DNA of 64,000 bases from Blautia sp. (GTDB lineage Bacteria > Bacillota > Clostridia > Lachnospirales > Lachnospiraceae), in the NCBI GenBank assembly GCA_023663685.1, contig JAMPHB010000001.1, forward strand, positions 421,120 to 485,119. Direction: 5' to 3'. Within the stretch, counting starts at the first letter, position 1, and each line of letters starts with the position of its first letter. The notes under the pieces were generated by a model, which saw nothing but the letters and a program-made list of their open reading frames with translations, was not told the DNA's origin and made no database searches. Positions 33,526-41,835 of this stretch are shown piece by piece. The position numbers and the translations under genes were made by a program.

Positions 33526-35064
33526 ATGGCAATTCATTCTTATGCGGCAATTTATATCGGAACCTATGACATCAGCTTAAAGGTGTTCGAGTATTTTGAC
33601 AGGAAGAGACTCCATGAGGTGGATCATATCCGTTTCCGTCTGGATCTGGGGCGGGACGCCTTCGCAAACGGGAGTATCGGAAGCGAGCTTGTGGAGTCGC
33701 TGTGTGATAAGCTTGCAGAATTCAAGCGGATCATGGAGGGCTACCGGGTGGAGTATTACGAGGTGTTTGCATCGGAGGTTCTGCGCGGCGTCACGAATGA
33801 ACTGTTTGTCTTAAACCAGATACTTTTGCGAACCGGATTTAATGTGCGGGTTTTAAGCAATTCCGAGCATCGCTTTATCAGCTATGAGGCAGTGGCGGGG
33901 CGGGAGGCGTTTGAGCGCATGATTGCCACGCGGGCCGCAGTTGTGGATGTGGGAGGCGCCAGCTTACAGATTACCATATTCAAAGAGGGAAGGCTCATTA
34001 CGACCCAGCACATTGAGGCGGGAACCATGAAGCTGCGGAGCCTTCTCGGGGACAGGGGACATTCCTTAAAGCTCTATGAGACGCAGATTGAGGAGTACAT
34101 GAACAAAAAGCTTGAGGGCTTCCGTGCCATGTACATGAATGAAGATGTGGACTATGTGGTGCTCATCAGCGATTACGGGACAGAGCTGATCCGGAAGATT
34201 GAAAAAAACGGTCAGGACGACAAGCTGGTGAAGTTGGAGAAGTTCATAAAGTTCATTGACAAGCTGCAGAAGAATACACTGGAGGAGATTACGAGCGAGC
34301 TGAATCTGCCGAATGAGAGAGAGCCCCTGATCGTTCCCTCAATCACCCTGTTCAAGACGCTGGTGGAGAATCTTTCACCCAAGGAGGTGTGGGTGCCGGG
34401 CTACGGCATTCAGGACGGCATGGCATACGATTATGCTTACCGGAATAAGCTTCTTAAGAGCACCCACGATTTTGAGTCGGATGTGATCTCCGGGGCAAAG
34501 TTTCTCTCGGAGCACTACAGCAGCTACAGTCCCCACATCGACGCGCTGCGCAGGCTGTCTACCCAGATCTTTGACACCTTAAAGAAGGTGCACAGTATGG
34601 GCAAGCGCCAGAGGCTGCTTTTAGAGGTCGCGACCATCCTCCACGACTGTGGCAAGTATGTATCCATGACGGGGAGCGCCATGAGCGCCTACCAGATCAT
34701 TATGTCCTCGGAGCTCATAGGCCTGACGCATTTGGAGCGTGAGATTGTGGCTATGACGGTGCTCTACAACACCAAGCCGCTGGACGATTATGAGGAGCTT
34801 TCCGACAGGCTTGATGTGGAGAGCTATCTGATTGTCGCCAAGCTGTCTGCGATCCTTCGGGTGGCGAATGCGCTGGATCAGAGCCACAAACAGAAGTTTA
34901 AGAATATCCGCATTGTGGTCAAGGGGCGGCTGTTGGTGTTTACGGTGGAGGCCTTTGAGGATATCTCACTGGAGCAGGCGCTTTTCGACGCAAAGACGGC
35001 ATACTTTGAGGATGTATTCAGCATGAAGCCGGTGCTGAAACAGAAGAGAGTGTATTCTGTGTAA
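33526..35064 (+). CDS. Divergent Ppx/GppA-family phosphatase with C-terminal HD domain
   Basis: The 512-residue product combines an actin-fold Ppx/GppA region (about residues 1-300) with an HD region (A-T-I-L-H-D-C-G-K-Y ...). Family members degrade polyphosphate or pppGpp. The phosphate-binding motifs depart from consensus: D-I-G-[ST]-N-S is Y-I-G-T-Y-D (residues 10-15), and D-I-G-G-G-S-T-E is D-V-G-G-A-S-L-Q. Activity is therefore uncertain, although the gene sits directly before ppk as an expected polyphosphate partner. Confidence 0.82.
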   Translation: MAIHSYAAIYIGTYDISLKVFEYFDRKRLHEVDHIRFRLDLGRDAFANGSIGSELVESLCDKLAEFKRIMEGYRVEYYEVFASEVLRGVTNELFVLNQILLRTGFNVRVLSNSEHRFISYEAVAGREAFERMIATRAAVVDVGGASLQITIFKEGRLITTQHIEAGTMKLRSLLGDRGHSLKLYETQIEEYMNKKLEGFRAMYMNEDVDYVVLISDYGTELIRKIEKNGQDDKLVKLEKFIKFIDKLQKNTLEEITSELNLPNEREPLIVPSITLFKTLVENLSPKEVWVPGYGIQDGMAYDYAYRNKLLKSTHDFESDVISGAKFLSEHYSSYSPHIDALRRLSTQIFDTLKKVHSMGKRQRLLLEVATILHDCGKYVSMTGSAMSAYQIIMSSELIGLTHLEREIVAMTVLYNTKPLDDYEELSDRLDVESYLIVAKLSAILRVANALDQSHKQKFKNIRIVVKGRLLVFTVEAFEDISLEQALFDAKTAYFEDVFSMKPVLKQKRVYSV

Positions 35065-35085
35065 GAGGAGTGTGGGAGGTTATTT

Positions 35086-37206
35086 ATGGAAGGAAAAACA
35101 GATTTTACAAATCCGAAATACTATGAGAACCGGGAATTGAGCTGGATCAAATTTGATGAGCGGGTGCTCTCCGAGGCGAGGGATAAGACGATCCCGCTGC
35201 TGGAGAGGCTTAAATTTGTCAGCATCACCTCCTCCAATCTGGACGAATTTTTTATGGTGCGGGTGGCCTCCTTAAAGGATATGGTACATGCCAGCTATAA
35301 AAAGCGGGACATTGCGGGCATGACGGCCACAGAACAGCTTTCCGCCATCAACAAGGCTACGAGGGAGCTTGTGAATACCCAGTACAGCACCTATATGCGC
35401 TCCCTGATCCCGCTTCTGGCAAGGGAGGGAATCCACATTCTGGACGCCCACGAGGAGCTGACGAAGGAGCAGGGAGAATTCGTGGACCGCTATTTCAGGG
35501 AGAGCGTGTATCCGGTGCTCACGCCGATGGCGGTAGATGCATCCCGGCCTTTCCCGCTGATACGCAATAAGACGCTGAATATCGCGGCTCTTTTAGGAGG
35601 CAGGCACGGCGACGGAGAGCAGGTATTTGCCACAGTGCAGGTGCCAGGTGTGCTTCCACGGCTCGTACAGATTCCGGGGGAGGAGGGCGTCACCTTTATT
35701 CTGCTGGAGGAGATCATTGAGCGGAATATCGGCGTGCTGTTTTCCAACCGCAAGGTGCTCTGCGCCCATCCGTACCGGGTGATGCGCAATGCGGATCTGA
35801 CGATTGACGAGGACGAGGCCTCAGATCTTCTCAAGGAGATCCAAAATAAGCTTAAGATGCGCCAGTGGGGAGAGGTGATCCGGCTGGAGATCGAGGATAA
35901 GGCAGACAAGAAGCTCCTTAAGTTTTTGAAGTCAGAGCTCAAGGTGGCGGAGGAGGATATCTTCCGTATCGCGGGTCCCATAGATTTAACCTTCCTGATG
36001 AAGGTCTGCGGAATGGAGGGATATGACCATCTGCGCTATAAGCCATACAGCCCCCAGCGTGTACCGGAGCTTGCGCCGGGAAGCAATATTTTTGACGTAA
36101 TCAGGGAGCAGGATATCTTCCTGCATCATCCCTATGAGACTTTTGATCCGGTCGTGGATTTTATCCGTCAGGCGGCGCGCGACCCGGAGGTGCTGGCCAT
36201 CAAGCAGACGCTTTACCGGGTCAGCGGCAACTCGCCGATTATATCCAGCCTCGCGCAGGCGGCCGAGAACGGCAAGCAGGTGACGGTGCTGGTGGAATTA
36301 AAGGCGCGGTTTGACGAGGAGCACAATATCGTCTGGGCGAAAAAGCTGGAACAGGCGGGCTGCCATGTGATATACGGTCTGGTGGGCTTAAAAACCCACA
36401 GTAAGATTGCGCTGGTGGTGCGCAGGGAGGAGGATGGCATCCGCCGCTACGTCCATCTGGGTACCGGCAATTACAATGATTCTACGGCAAAGCTCTATAC
36501 AGACTGTGGAATTTTTACCTGCAAGGAGTCCATCGGCGAGGATGCGACGGCAGTGTTCAATATGCTCTCCGGCTATTCGGAGCCCTTATCATGGAATGAG
36601 CTGATTCTTGCCCCCTACTGGCTCAGGGACAAATTCCTCCGCCTGATTGAGAGGGAGAAGAAGCACGCAAAGGCCGGAAGAGAGGGGAAAATCACGGCGA
36701 AGATGAACTCCCTCTGCGATCCGGGTATCATCGCGGCTCTCTACGAGGCCTCCGCGGCAGGGGTTAAGATTGATCTGATTGTCCGGGGCATCTGCTGTCT
36801 CAAGGTGGGGATTCCGGGGATCAGCGAGAATATCACGGTACGCTCGATTGTCGGCAATTTTTTGGAGCACAGCCGCATTTTCTACTTCTGGAATGACGGG
36901 GATACGGAGTTGTATATGGGTAGTGCGGACTGGATGCAGAGGAATCTTGACCGGCGGGTGGAGATTATCTTCCCGGTGCTGGAGGAGGAGCTAAAGCAAA
37001 AGGCGCTGCACATCTTAGAGGTGGAGCTTAACGACAATGTAAAGGCGCGCCTTTTGGGTGCGGATGGTACATACGCCAAGCCTGACCGCAGGGGAAAAGC
37101 CGCGGTTCATTCGCAGGAGCAGTTCTGCAGGGAGGCAGAGGCTGCGGTGGTGGACGGTCCTGTTTCCGGAGAACGGATTTTTATTCCTGCAGAGCCCGCG
37201 GAGTAG
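35086..37206 (+). CDS. ppk: Polyphosphate kinase (PPK1)
   Basis: PPK1 makes polyphosphate reversibly from ATP. The 706-residue protein starts with the N domain (N-R-E-L-S-W-I-K-F-D-E-R-V-L) and the S-S-N-L-D-E-F-F-M-V-R-V segment. The first catalytic domain holds the phosphorylated His in K-T-H-S-K-I-A-L-V-V-R-R, and G-T-G-N-Y-N follows. Length and motifs are normal. It follows the ppx-like gene by 21 bases, probably as one operon. Confidence 0.97.
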   Translation: MEGKTDFTNPKYYENRELSWIKFDERVLSEARDKTIPLLERLKFVSITSSNLDEFFMVRVASLKDMVHASYKKRDIAGMTATEQLSAINKATRELVNTQYSTYMRSLIPLLAREGIHILDAHEELTKEQGEFVDRYFRESVYPVLTPMAVDASRPFPLIRNKTLNIAALLGGRHGDGEQVFATVQVPGVLPRLVQIPGEEGVTFILLEEIIERNIGVLFSNRKVLCAHPYRVMRNADLTIDEDEASDLLKEIQNKLKMRQWGEVIRLEIEDKADKKLLKFLKSELKVAEEDIFRIAGPIDLTFLMKVCGMEGYDHLRYKPYSPQRVPELAPGSNIFDVIREQDIFLHHPYETFDPVVDFIRQAARDPEVLAIKQTLYRVSGNSPIISSLAQAAENGKQVTVLVELKARFDEEHNIVWAKKLEQAGCHVIYGLVGLKTHSKIALVVRREEDGIRRYVHLGTGNYNDSTAKLYTDCGIFTCKESIGEDATAVFNMLSGYSEPLSWNELILAPYWLRDKFLRLIEREKKHAKAGREGKITAKMNSLCDPGIIAALYEASAAGVKIDLIVRGICCLKVGIPGISENITVRSIVGNFLEHSRIFYFWNDGDTELYMGSADWMQRNLDRRVEIIFPVLEEELKQKALHILEVELNDNVKARLLGADGTYAKPDRRGKAAVHSQEQFCREAEAAVVDGPVSGERIFIPAEPAE

Positions 37207-37237
37207 AAATAAAATTGATTTCCGTGATATATTTTTG

Positions 37238-37266
37238 TTGACACGGCGCAAAAAGTGTGTTAAAGT
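37238..37266 (+). promoter_or_regulatory. infC-rpmI-rplT promoter
   Basis: TTGACA (37238-37243), an exact 17-bp spacer and TAAAGT (37261-37266), 31 bases after ppk. Confidence 0.82.
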
Positions 37267-37292
37267 AACAGAGTTGTTAGAAACAAGTAGAG

Positions 37293-37399
37293 TATCCACT
37301 CTCACCTAAGCGCAATCGGGCGACTTAGCGTTCATATTTTTAACATGCTTTTTGTGTTGAAGATTTGTAGTGGATAGTCTGCCTATCCACTATTTTTTT
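37293..37399 (+). promoter_or_regulatory. infC leader with L20-type transcription attenuator
   Basis: The terminator arm TAGTGGATAG (37368-37377) pairs with CTATCCACTA (37383-37392), followed by seven Ts (37393-37399). An earlier TATCCACT (37293-37300) can pair with the same AGTGGATA and would form an antiterminator. A second hairpin, CTAAG-CGC/GCG-A-CTTAG (about 37306-37328), sits between. This matches the Bacillus infC leader, where ribosomal protein L20 favours termination; the ligand here is inferred from the operon. Confidence 0.82.
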
Positions 37400-37413
37400 G
37401 GAGGTATAAGACC

Positions 37414-37920
37414 ATTAGCGAATTAATGATTAATGAACAAATCAGAGACAAGGAAGTTCGATTGATCGGATCTGACGGCGAGCAGCTGGGTATCGTCTCC
37501 GCGCGTGAGGCGCAGAAGATTGCAGATGAGGCTGGCCTGGATCTGGTGAAGATTGCTCCGAATGCCAAGCCGCCGGTGTGTAAGGTGATTGATTATGGCA
37601 AGTTCCGTTACGAGCAGGCGCGCAAGGAGAAGGATGCAAAGAAAAAGCAAAAAATTGTTGAACTGAAGGAGATTCGTTTATCGCCGAATATTGACACGAA
37701 TGATTTGAACACCAAGATGAACGCTGCAAAGAAGTTTCTCTCTAAGGGAAACAAGGTCAAGATCACACTTCGCTTCCGCGGGCGTGAGATGGCGCACATG
37801 AACCAGAGCAGGCACATTTTGGACGATATCGCTTTAAGTCTCTCCGATGTTGCAGTAGTGGAGAAGGCACCGAAGGTCGAGGGAAGAAGCATCGGCATGG
37901 TGCTGGCAGAGAAAAAATAA
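37414..37920 (+). CDS. infC: Translation initiation factor IF-3, with AUU start
   Basis: IF-3 keeps ribosomal subunits apart and proofreads start codons. The 168-residue product continues [15 protein letters not shown] and ends with the C-terminal domain (F-R-G-R-E-M-A-H). ATT at 37414 is chosen as start because GGAGGT (37400-37405) is eight bases upstream. The in-frame ATG at 37426 is 20 bases away and would trim conserved N-terminal residues. An AUU start is the known autoregulatory feature of infC. Confidence 0.93.
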   Translation: MSELMINEQIRDKEVRLIGSDGEQLGIVSAREAQKIADEAGLDLVKIAPNAKPPVCKVIDYGKFRYEQARKEKDAKKKQKIVELKEIRLSPNIDTNDLNTKMNAAKKFLSKGNKVKITLRFRGREMAHMNQSRHILDDIALSLSDVAVVEKAPKVEGRSIGMVLAEKK

Positions 37921-37942
37921 CTATATTAAGGAGGAATACACA

Positions 37943-38140
37943 ATGCCAAAAATGAAGACAAAGAGGTCTGCCGAAAAACGTTTTAAGGTTACAGGAACCG
38001 GAAAGCTCAAGAGGAATAAGGCCTACAAAAGACATATTCTGACCAAAAAGACGAGAAAGACCAAGAGAAACCTGCGCAAGCCTGCAATCGTTGATGCGAC
38101 GAATGTTAAGAACATGAAGAAGATTTTACCTTATATGTAA
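37943..38140 (+). CDS. rpmI: 50S ribosomal protein L35
   Basis: The 65-residue basic protein reads [20 protein letters not shown] and matches L35. An AAGGAGG box precedes it. It is the middle gene of infC-rpmI-rplT. Confidence 0.98.
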   Translation: MPKMKTKRSAEKRFKVTGTGKLKRNKAYKRHILTKKTRKTKRNLRKPAIVDATNVKNMKKILPYM

Positions 38141-38187
38141 TATTCGTCAAAAGGATTACATGAATATGTTGAAGGAGGAATAGAAGA

Positions 38188-38544
38188 ATGGCAAGAGTAA
38201 AGGGCGGCATGAACGCCAGAAAAAAACATAACAGAGTCTTAAAGCTGGCAAAGGGCTACAGAGGAGCCCGTTCCAAGCAGTATCGTGTAGCAAAGCAGTC
38301 GGTGATGAGAGCGCTGGCGAGCTCCTATGCGGGCCGCAAGCAGAGAAAGAGACAGTTCCGTCAGCTCTGGATTGCAAGAATCAATGCGGCAGCGCGCATG
38401 AACGGTCTTTCCTACAGCCAGTTCATGTATGGACTCAAGCTGGCAGGCGCAGATTTAAACCGCAAGGTGCTTGCAGATATGGCCGTTACGGATGCCGAGG
38501 GCTTTGCAAAGCTCGTGGAGCTTGCAAAGAGCAAGGTTGCGTAG
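38188..38544 (+). CDS. rplT: 50S ribosomal protein L20
   Basis: The 118-residue basic protein starts [14 protein letters not shown] and matches L20, which initiates large-subunit assembly and probably binds the infC leader to repress its own operon. A strong GAAGGAGG box precedes the ATG. Confidence 0.98.
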   Translation: MARVKGGMNARKKHNRVLKLAKGYRGARSKQYRVAKQSVMRALASSYAGRKQRKRQFRQLWIARINAAARMNGLSYSQFMYGLKLAGADLNRKVLADMAVTDAEGFAKLVELAKSKVA

Positions 38545-38563
38545 TACAGGCTTTCAATAAAAG

Positions 38564-38603
38564 AACCGTCGTCCCGGAGCTTTGATTCGGGAGGGCGGTT
38601 TTT
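38564..38603 (+). terminator. Terminator of the infC operon
   Basis: AACCGTCGTCCCG (38564-38576) pairs with CGGGAGGGCGGTT (38588-38600) with a single mismatch, and five Ts follow in total. Confidence 0.9.
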
Positions 38604-38634
38604 ATGTATGCAAAAACAGATGGAAAGCGAAAGA

Positions 38635-39468
38635 CTAGCGCTTCTTGTGCGCGGCGCGGTACTCCTTTGGAGAGACGCCCTTCTTTTTGTGGAAGGTCTT
38701 GGAGAAGTAAAGACCATTATCAAAGCCGACAGAGTTCGCGATGGCAGTAATGGACAGATCGGAGCGGTCTAAGAGATCGCAGGCCTGCTTCATGCGAAAA
38801 TCTGTCAGGTACTCCTTCGGGGACTGTTGCATCACCGCCTGAAAGGAGCGGAAGAGGTGGCTTCTGCTAAGCCCCACATAGGATGCGATATCCTCCACGG
38901 TGATGGGGTAAGAGTAGTTGGCGCTGATGTACTCGATGCCCTTTAACACATAGCTGCTGGCAGTATTGTCGGACTCCTTTTTGTGGGAGCTCTGTATGAA
39001 AAGGGCAAGCGTCGTGTAGAGCCGTCCCGTCATTTCCACTGCGTGCCGGAATTCATTGCCTCTGGCGTCATAGATATGTAAGAGCTGCCGCTTAATCTCC
39101 TCGCCGTTTTCAACGCCGAGGATGCAGGGATTCTTGTGGGTAAAGTCCGTAGCCCGCAGAATCATCGCAGCGTCGCTGCCCGTGAAGCCCACCCAGGCAT
39201 ACTCCCAGGGCTCCTCCTCGTCAGCACTGTAGATGACCTCAGTGTTGGGATATACAAGAAAGGCATCTCCGGCGCGCAGCTTATAGGCCGTCTCCCCAAC
39301 CTGATAGGTTCCCTTTCCAGAGATAATGTAGTGGATCAGATAGTGATCCCGGACGCCCGGCCCCCACTGGTGGTCTGCATCGCAGCGCTCACAGCCCACA
39401 TTGTAAACAGAGAGAGAGACAAGCTCTTTTTCCTTTGCCTTGTATGAGTTCTTATATTTATCGTTCAT
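38635..39468 (-). CDS. AraC-family transcription regulator
   Basis: The 277-residue protein has an N-terminal cupin-type sensor domain (H-Y-L-I-H-Y-I-I-S-G-K-G ... L-R-A-G-D-A-F-L-V-Y-P) and two C-terminal helix-turn-helices (V-E-D-I-A-S-Y-V-G-L-S-R-S-H-L; I-A-N-S-V-G-F-D-N-G-L-Y-F-S-K-T-F). Such regulators usually activate carbohydrate genes. The start at 39468 has GGAAGGA upstream; a longer frame to 39585 would run into the promoter region. It is divergent from galE, but whether it controls galE cannot be told. Confidence 0.9.
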   Translation of the reverse strand: MNDKYKNSYKAKEKELVSLSVYNVGCERCDADHQWGPGVRDHYLIHYIISGKGTYQVGETAYKLRAGDAFLVYPNTEVIYSADEEEPWEYAWVGFTGSDAAMILRATDFTHKNPCILGVENGEEIKRQLLHIYDARGNEFRHAVEMTGRLYTTLALFIQSSHKKESDNTASSYVLKGIEYISANYSYPITVEDIASYVGLSRSHLFRSFQAVMQQSPKEYLTDFRMKQACDLLDRSDLSITAIANSVGFDNGLYFSKTFHKKKGVSPKEYRAAHKKR

Positions 39469-39521
39469 AGTTGTCCTTCCGCAATTCCCGCATGATGCCG
39501 ACGATAAATGTTCCGCATGAT

Positions 39522-39527
39522 AGTATA
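39522..39527 (-). promoter_or_regulatory. Extended -10 of the AraC-family gene
   Basis: On the minus strand TATACT is preceded by TG at the extended -10 position; the -35 region is poor. It lies about 55 bases before the start codon. Confidence 0.45.
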
Positions 39528-39556
39528 GCACAACTCCCCCTGCTTTTCTACAGCAT

Positions 39557-39587
39557 TTATGTTGCATGGAAAGCAGGTGCAACATAA
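39557..39587. promoter_or_regulatory. Perfect 10-bp inverted repeat, candidate operator
   Basis: TTATGTTGCA (39557-39566) and TGCAACATAA (39578-39587) are exact inverted copies with an 11-bp spacer, so the half-site centres are 21 bp apart, two helical turns. It sits between the divergent AraC-family and galE promoters. Confidence 0.65.
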
Positions 39588-39613
39588 TTACATATTTTTA
39601 ACACATTTTATTC

Positions 39614-39642
39614 TATACAAATGGGGGAAAATAGACTAGAAT
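39614..39642 (+). promoter_or_regulatory. Candidate galE promoter
   Basis: TATACA (39614-39619), a 17-bp spacer and TAGAAT (39637-39642). The weak -35 would fit a promoter that needs an activator. Confidence 0.45.
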
Positions 39643-39689
39643 AGGATTTAGAAACAGTCGACAGGCAGTAAAGAAAAGGAGAAGAGACT

Positions 39690-40706
39690 ATGGCAATTTT
39701 AGTTACTGGCGGCGCGGGATACATCGGAAGCCACACATGTGTGGAGCTTTTGGAAGCAGGTTATGAGGTCGTGGTGCTCGACAATCTGTCCAACGCATCC
39801 GAGAAGTCCTTAGAGCGTGTAGAGGCGTTGACCGGAAAAAAGACGGTCTTTTACAAGGGGGATATTCTGGATAGAGATATCCTGAATAAGATTTTTGCAG
39901 AGCAGAGCATTGAGAGCTGTATTCACTTTGCAGGCTTAAAGGCTGTGGGCGAGTCCGTGGCGAAGCCATGGGAGTATTACAATAACAATATCGCGGGGAC
40001 GCTGACGCTGGTGGACGTTATGCGGCAGAACGGCTGTAAGAACATCATTTTTTCTTCCTCCGCGACGGTGTACGGCGATCCGGCGCAGATTCCGATTACA
40101 GAGGAGTGCCCGAAGGGACAGTGCACGAATCCCTATGGCTGGACAAAGTCCATGCTGGAGCAGATTCTGATGGATATCCAGAAAGCGGACAACGAGTGGA
40201 ATGTGATTCTGCTGCGCTACTTTAACCCCATCGGCGCCCACAAGAGCGGCACAATGGGAGAGAATCCCAACGGCATCCCGAACAATCTCATGCCCTACAT
40301 CACGCAGGTGGCTGTAGGGAAGCTCGCGGAGCTCGGCGTGTTCGGCGACGATTACGATACGCCCGATGGAACAGGTGTGCGGGATTATATCCATGTGGTA
40401 GACCTTGCGGTGGGGCATGTGAAAGCTTTAAAGAAGATTGAGGAGAAGGCTGGGCTGTGCATCTACAATCTGGGTACTGGGCATGGCTACAGTGTGCTGG
40501 ATATCGTGAAGAATTTTGAGGAGGCCAACGATATCAGGATTCCTTATACAATCAAGGCGCGCAGACCCGGCGATATCGCAACCTGCTATTGCGATCCCTC
40601 GAAGGCGGAGCGTGAGCTGGGCTGGAAGGCGCAGTACGGGATTCGCGAGATGTGCGCGGATTCATGGAGATGGCAGAAGAATAATCCCAACGGATACGGG
40701 GAATAG
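39690..40706 (+). CDS. galE: UDP-glucose 4-epimerase
   Basis: GalE interconverts UDP-glucose and UDP-galactose for the Leloir pathway and surface polysaccharide. The 338-residue product has the NAD-binding [10 protein letters not shown] at its N-terminus, S-S-S-A-T-V-Y-G and the catalytic Y-G-W-T-K (Y-x3-K). AAGGAGAAG precedes the ATG. It stands alone, without other gal genes, and converges with the following gene. Confidence 0.97.
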   Translation: MAILVTGGAGYIGSHTCVELLEAGYEVVVLDNLSNASEKSLERVEALTGKKTVFYKGDILDRDILNKIFAEQSIESCIHFAGLKAVGESVAKPWEYYNNNIAGTLTLVDVMRQNGCKNIIFSSSATVYGDPAQIPITEECPKGQCTNPYGWTKSMLEQILMDIQKADNEWNVILLRYFNPIGAHKSGTMGENPNGIPNNLMPYITQVAVGKLAELGVFGDDYDTPDGTGVRDYIHVVDLAVGHVKALKKIEEKAGLCIYNLGTGHGYSVLDIVKNFEEANDIRIPYTIKARRPGDIATCYCDPSKAERELGWKAQYGIREMCADSWRWQKNNPNGYGE

Positions 40707-40708
40707 GC

Positions 40709-41266
40709 CTATTCGGCCAGGTATTCCGCCGTTGTCATAAGGGAGACCTGAAGGGGCGACAGACCGGACAGTGTGAGTTCGGCTGCCGCCTCTTTTTCGC
40801 GGTCGAGGCCGGAAACGCCGTCGGTCAGGTAGACCACATAGCTGCCTGCGTCCATCAGGGCAAAAACCGTGGAGAGTACACAGCACTCCGCCACCACGCC
40901 GGTGACGATCACGCGGGAGGCTTTTTGGGCGGCGGCGGCAACCTCAGGGATCGCCAGCGAGGAGTATACGCTCTTGGTATAGAGGGGATATTTCTGTAAG
41001 GGAGCCGCAAGCTGCGGCACCATCTCGTTGGCCCAGCGGTCATGGTTGATCTGTTCGTATTTTTGGTTGTAGTCCGCCCACACCCCGGTGGGCTGCTCTG
41101 TGGCAAGGAAGCGGGTGAAGATTACTTCCGCGCATTTGCCGGATGCAATAATCCGGTTTATGCGCTCCGCCACGCCCCCGGTGTCGAGGCAGGCCCAGTG
41201 CTGTCCACTGGTATATATATTCTGCATGTCGATGACAAGAAGCAGGTCACGGCTGTCTGATTTCAT
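40709..41266 (-). CDS. Isochorismatase-family cysteine hydrolase
   Basis: The 185-residue single-domain protein has the Asp (L-L-V-I-D-M-Q), Lys (Y-T-K-S-V-Y-S-S) and Cys (V-V-A-E-C-C-V-L-S-T) expected of the family, so it is probably active on a small amide or ester such as nicotinamide. The true substrate cannot be read from the sequence. A strong AAAAGGAGGA site precedes the ATG. Its stop is two bases from the galE stop. Confidence 0.85.
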   Translation of the reverse strand: MKSDSRDLLLVIDMQNIYTSGQHWACLDTGGVAERINRIIASGKCAEVIFTRFLATEQPTGVWADYNQKYEQINHDRWANEMVPQLAAPLQKYPLYTKSVYSSLAIPEVAAAAQKASRVIVTGVVAECCVLSTVFALMDAGSYVVYLTDGVSGLDREKEAAAELTLSGLSPLQVSLMTTAEYLAE

Positions 41267-41282
41267 GGATTCCTCCTTTTAG

Positions 41283-41320
41283 CAGAAAAGCTGTCCTGCA
41301 AATGCATGACAGCTTTTCTG
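41283..41320 (-). terminator. Bidirectional-looking hairpin between tRNA-Glu and the hydrolase gene
   Basis: CAGAAAAGCTGTC (41283-41295) and GACAGCTTTTCTG (41308-41320) are a perfect 13-bp inverted repeat, with A4 and T4 blocks flanking the GCTGTC core on both strands. It lies downstream of the minus-strand tRNA and just upstream of the ribosome binding site of the hydrolase. Confidence 0.6.
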
Positions 41321-41347
41321 TGGGTTGGGCTGTTATAAAACAGTCAG

Positions 41348-41419
41348 CAGTTCGTACGGGAATCGAACCCGTGTTTCCGCCGTGAGAGGGCGGCGTCTTA
41401 ACCCCTTGACCAACGAACC
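41348..41419 (-). tRNA. tRNA-Glu (anticodon CTC)
   Basis: A 72-base cloverleaf without encoded CCA. The acceptor stem is GGTTCGT/ACGAACT, the anticodon stem CCGCC/GGCGG encloses the loop CTCTCAC (anticodon CTC), and the T arm is CGGGTTCGATTCCCG. It is identical to the plus-strand copy at 57794-57865. Confidence 0.95.
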
Positions 41420-41426
41420 GTTTGTT

Positions 41427-41455
41427 ATATTAGCATAAAAGGGGATAAATTGCAA
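41427..41455 (-). promoter_or_regulatory. Promoter of the minus-strand tRNA-Glu
   Basis: On the minus strand there is TTGCAA (plus 41450-41455), a 17-bp spacer and TAATAT (plus 41427-41432), eight bases before the tRNA. Confidence 0.75.
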
Positions 41456-41505
41456 GTGCTTTTTATAATTTTTTAATTTTATATAAAATTCAGCAGTTTT
41501 ATACA

Positions 41506-41776
41506 GAAATCCATGTTGCAGGGGGCGGACGGCAGGGCGTGTCAGTCGCCACGCTATCGGTTCTGTCAAATGGATTTTCTACATGTTCTGGGAATGCTAT
41601 ATTGTTTGACGCGACCACCCGCAATTCGCCATCGTGGCTCAGTGCGGGCTTTACGGGACATCCGTGTCCCGCAATCGCTGGTTACTGTATAGAACATAAG
41701 AAAATCCAATTTTCCGCCACAAAGATAGCGTGGCGACTGACACGCCCTGCCGTCCGCCCCCTGCAACATGGATTTC
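41506..41776. mobile_element. 271-bp element with perfect 53-bp terminal inverted repeats (MITE-like)
   Basis: The left arm (41506-41558) and right arm (41724-41776) are exact reverse complements over 53 bases and GC-rich. The interior continues as an imperfect inverted repeat (a TTGGATTTTCT-type match on both sides) and has a small hairpin, CGGGACA/TGTCCCG (41654-41671). No transposase gene and no clear target-site duplication are seen. It fills most of the gene-free stretch between the tRNA and the response regulator; reading frames inside it are not genes. Confidence 0.75.
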
Positions 41777-41783
41777 CGTTATT

Positions 41784-41813
41784 TACATTTTGGATACATT
41801 TGTGTGGTAATAT
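41784..41813 (+). promoter_or_regulatory. Two-component operon promoter with 11-bp direct repeat
   Basis: TACATTT at 41784-41790 and again at 41795-41801 form a direct repeat with an 11-bp period. They are followed by GTGG and a TAATAT -10 box (41808-41813) with TG at the extended position. The same layout occurs before the lipoprotein gene at 45464. The repeats sit where a -35 box would be, as expected for an OmpR-type activator site. Confidence 0.6.
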
Positions 41814-41835
41814 AAATAAAATAGGAGGGATTCGC

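Noticed and set aside
40701-40714. 14-bp palindrome GAATAGGCCTATTC at the galE/hydrolase junction
   Set aside because: It is made by the two converging stop codons and their neighbours; too short and without a T run to call a terminator.
41333-41569. 78-codon minus-strand frame
   Set aside because: It runs through the tRNA-Glu gene and one arm of the inverted-repeat element.
41539-41835. N-terminal extension of the response regulator frame
   Set aside because: It passes through the inverted repeat and the promoter; the AGGAGGG site and receiver-domain start support ATG 41836.
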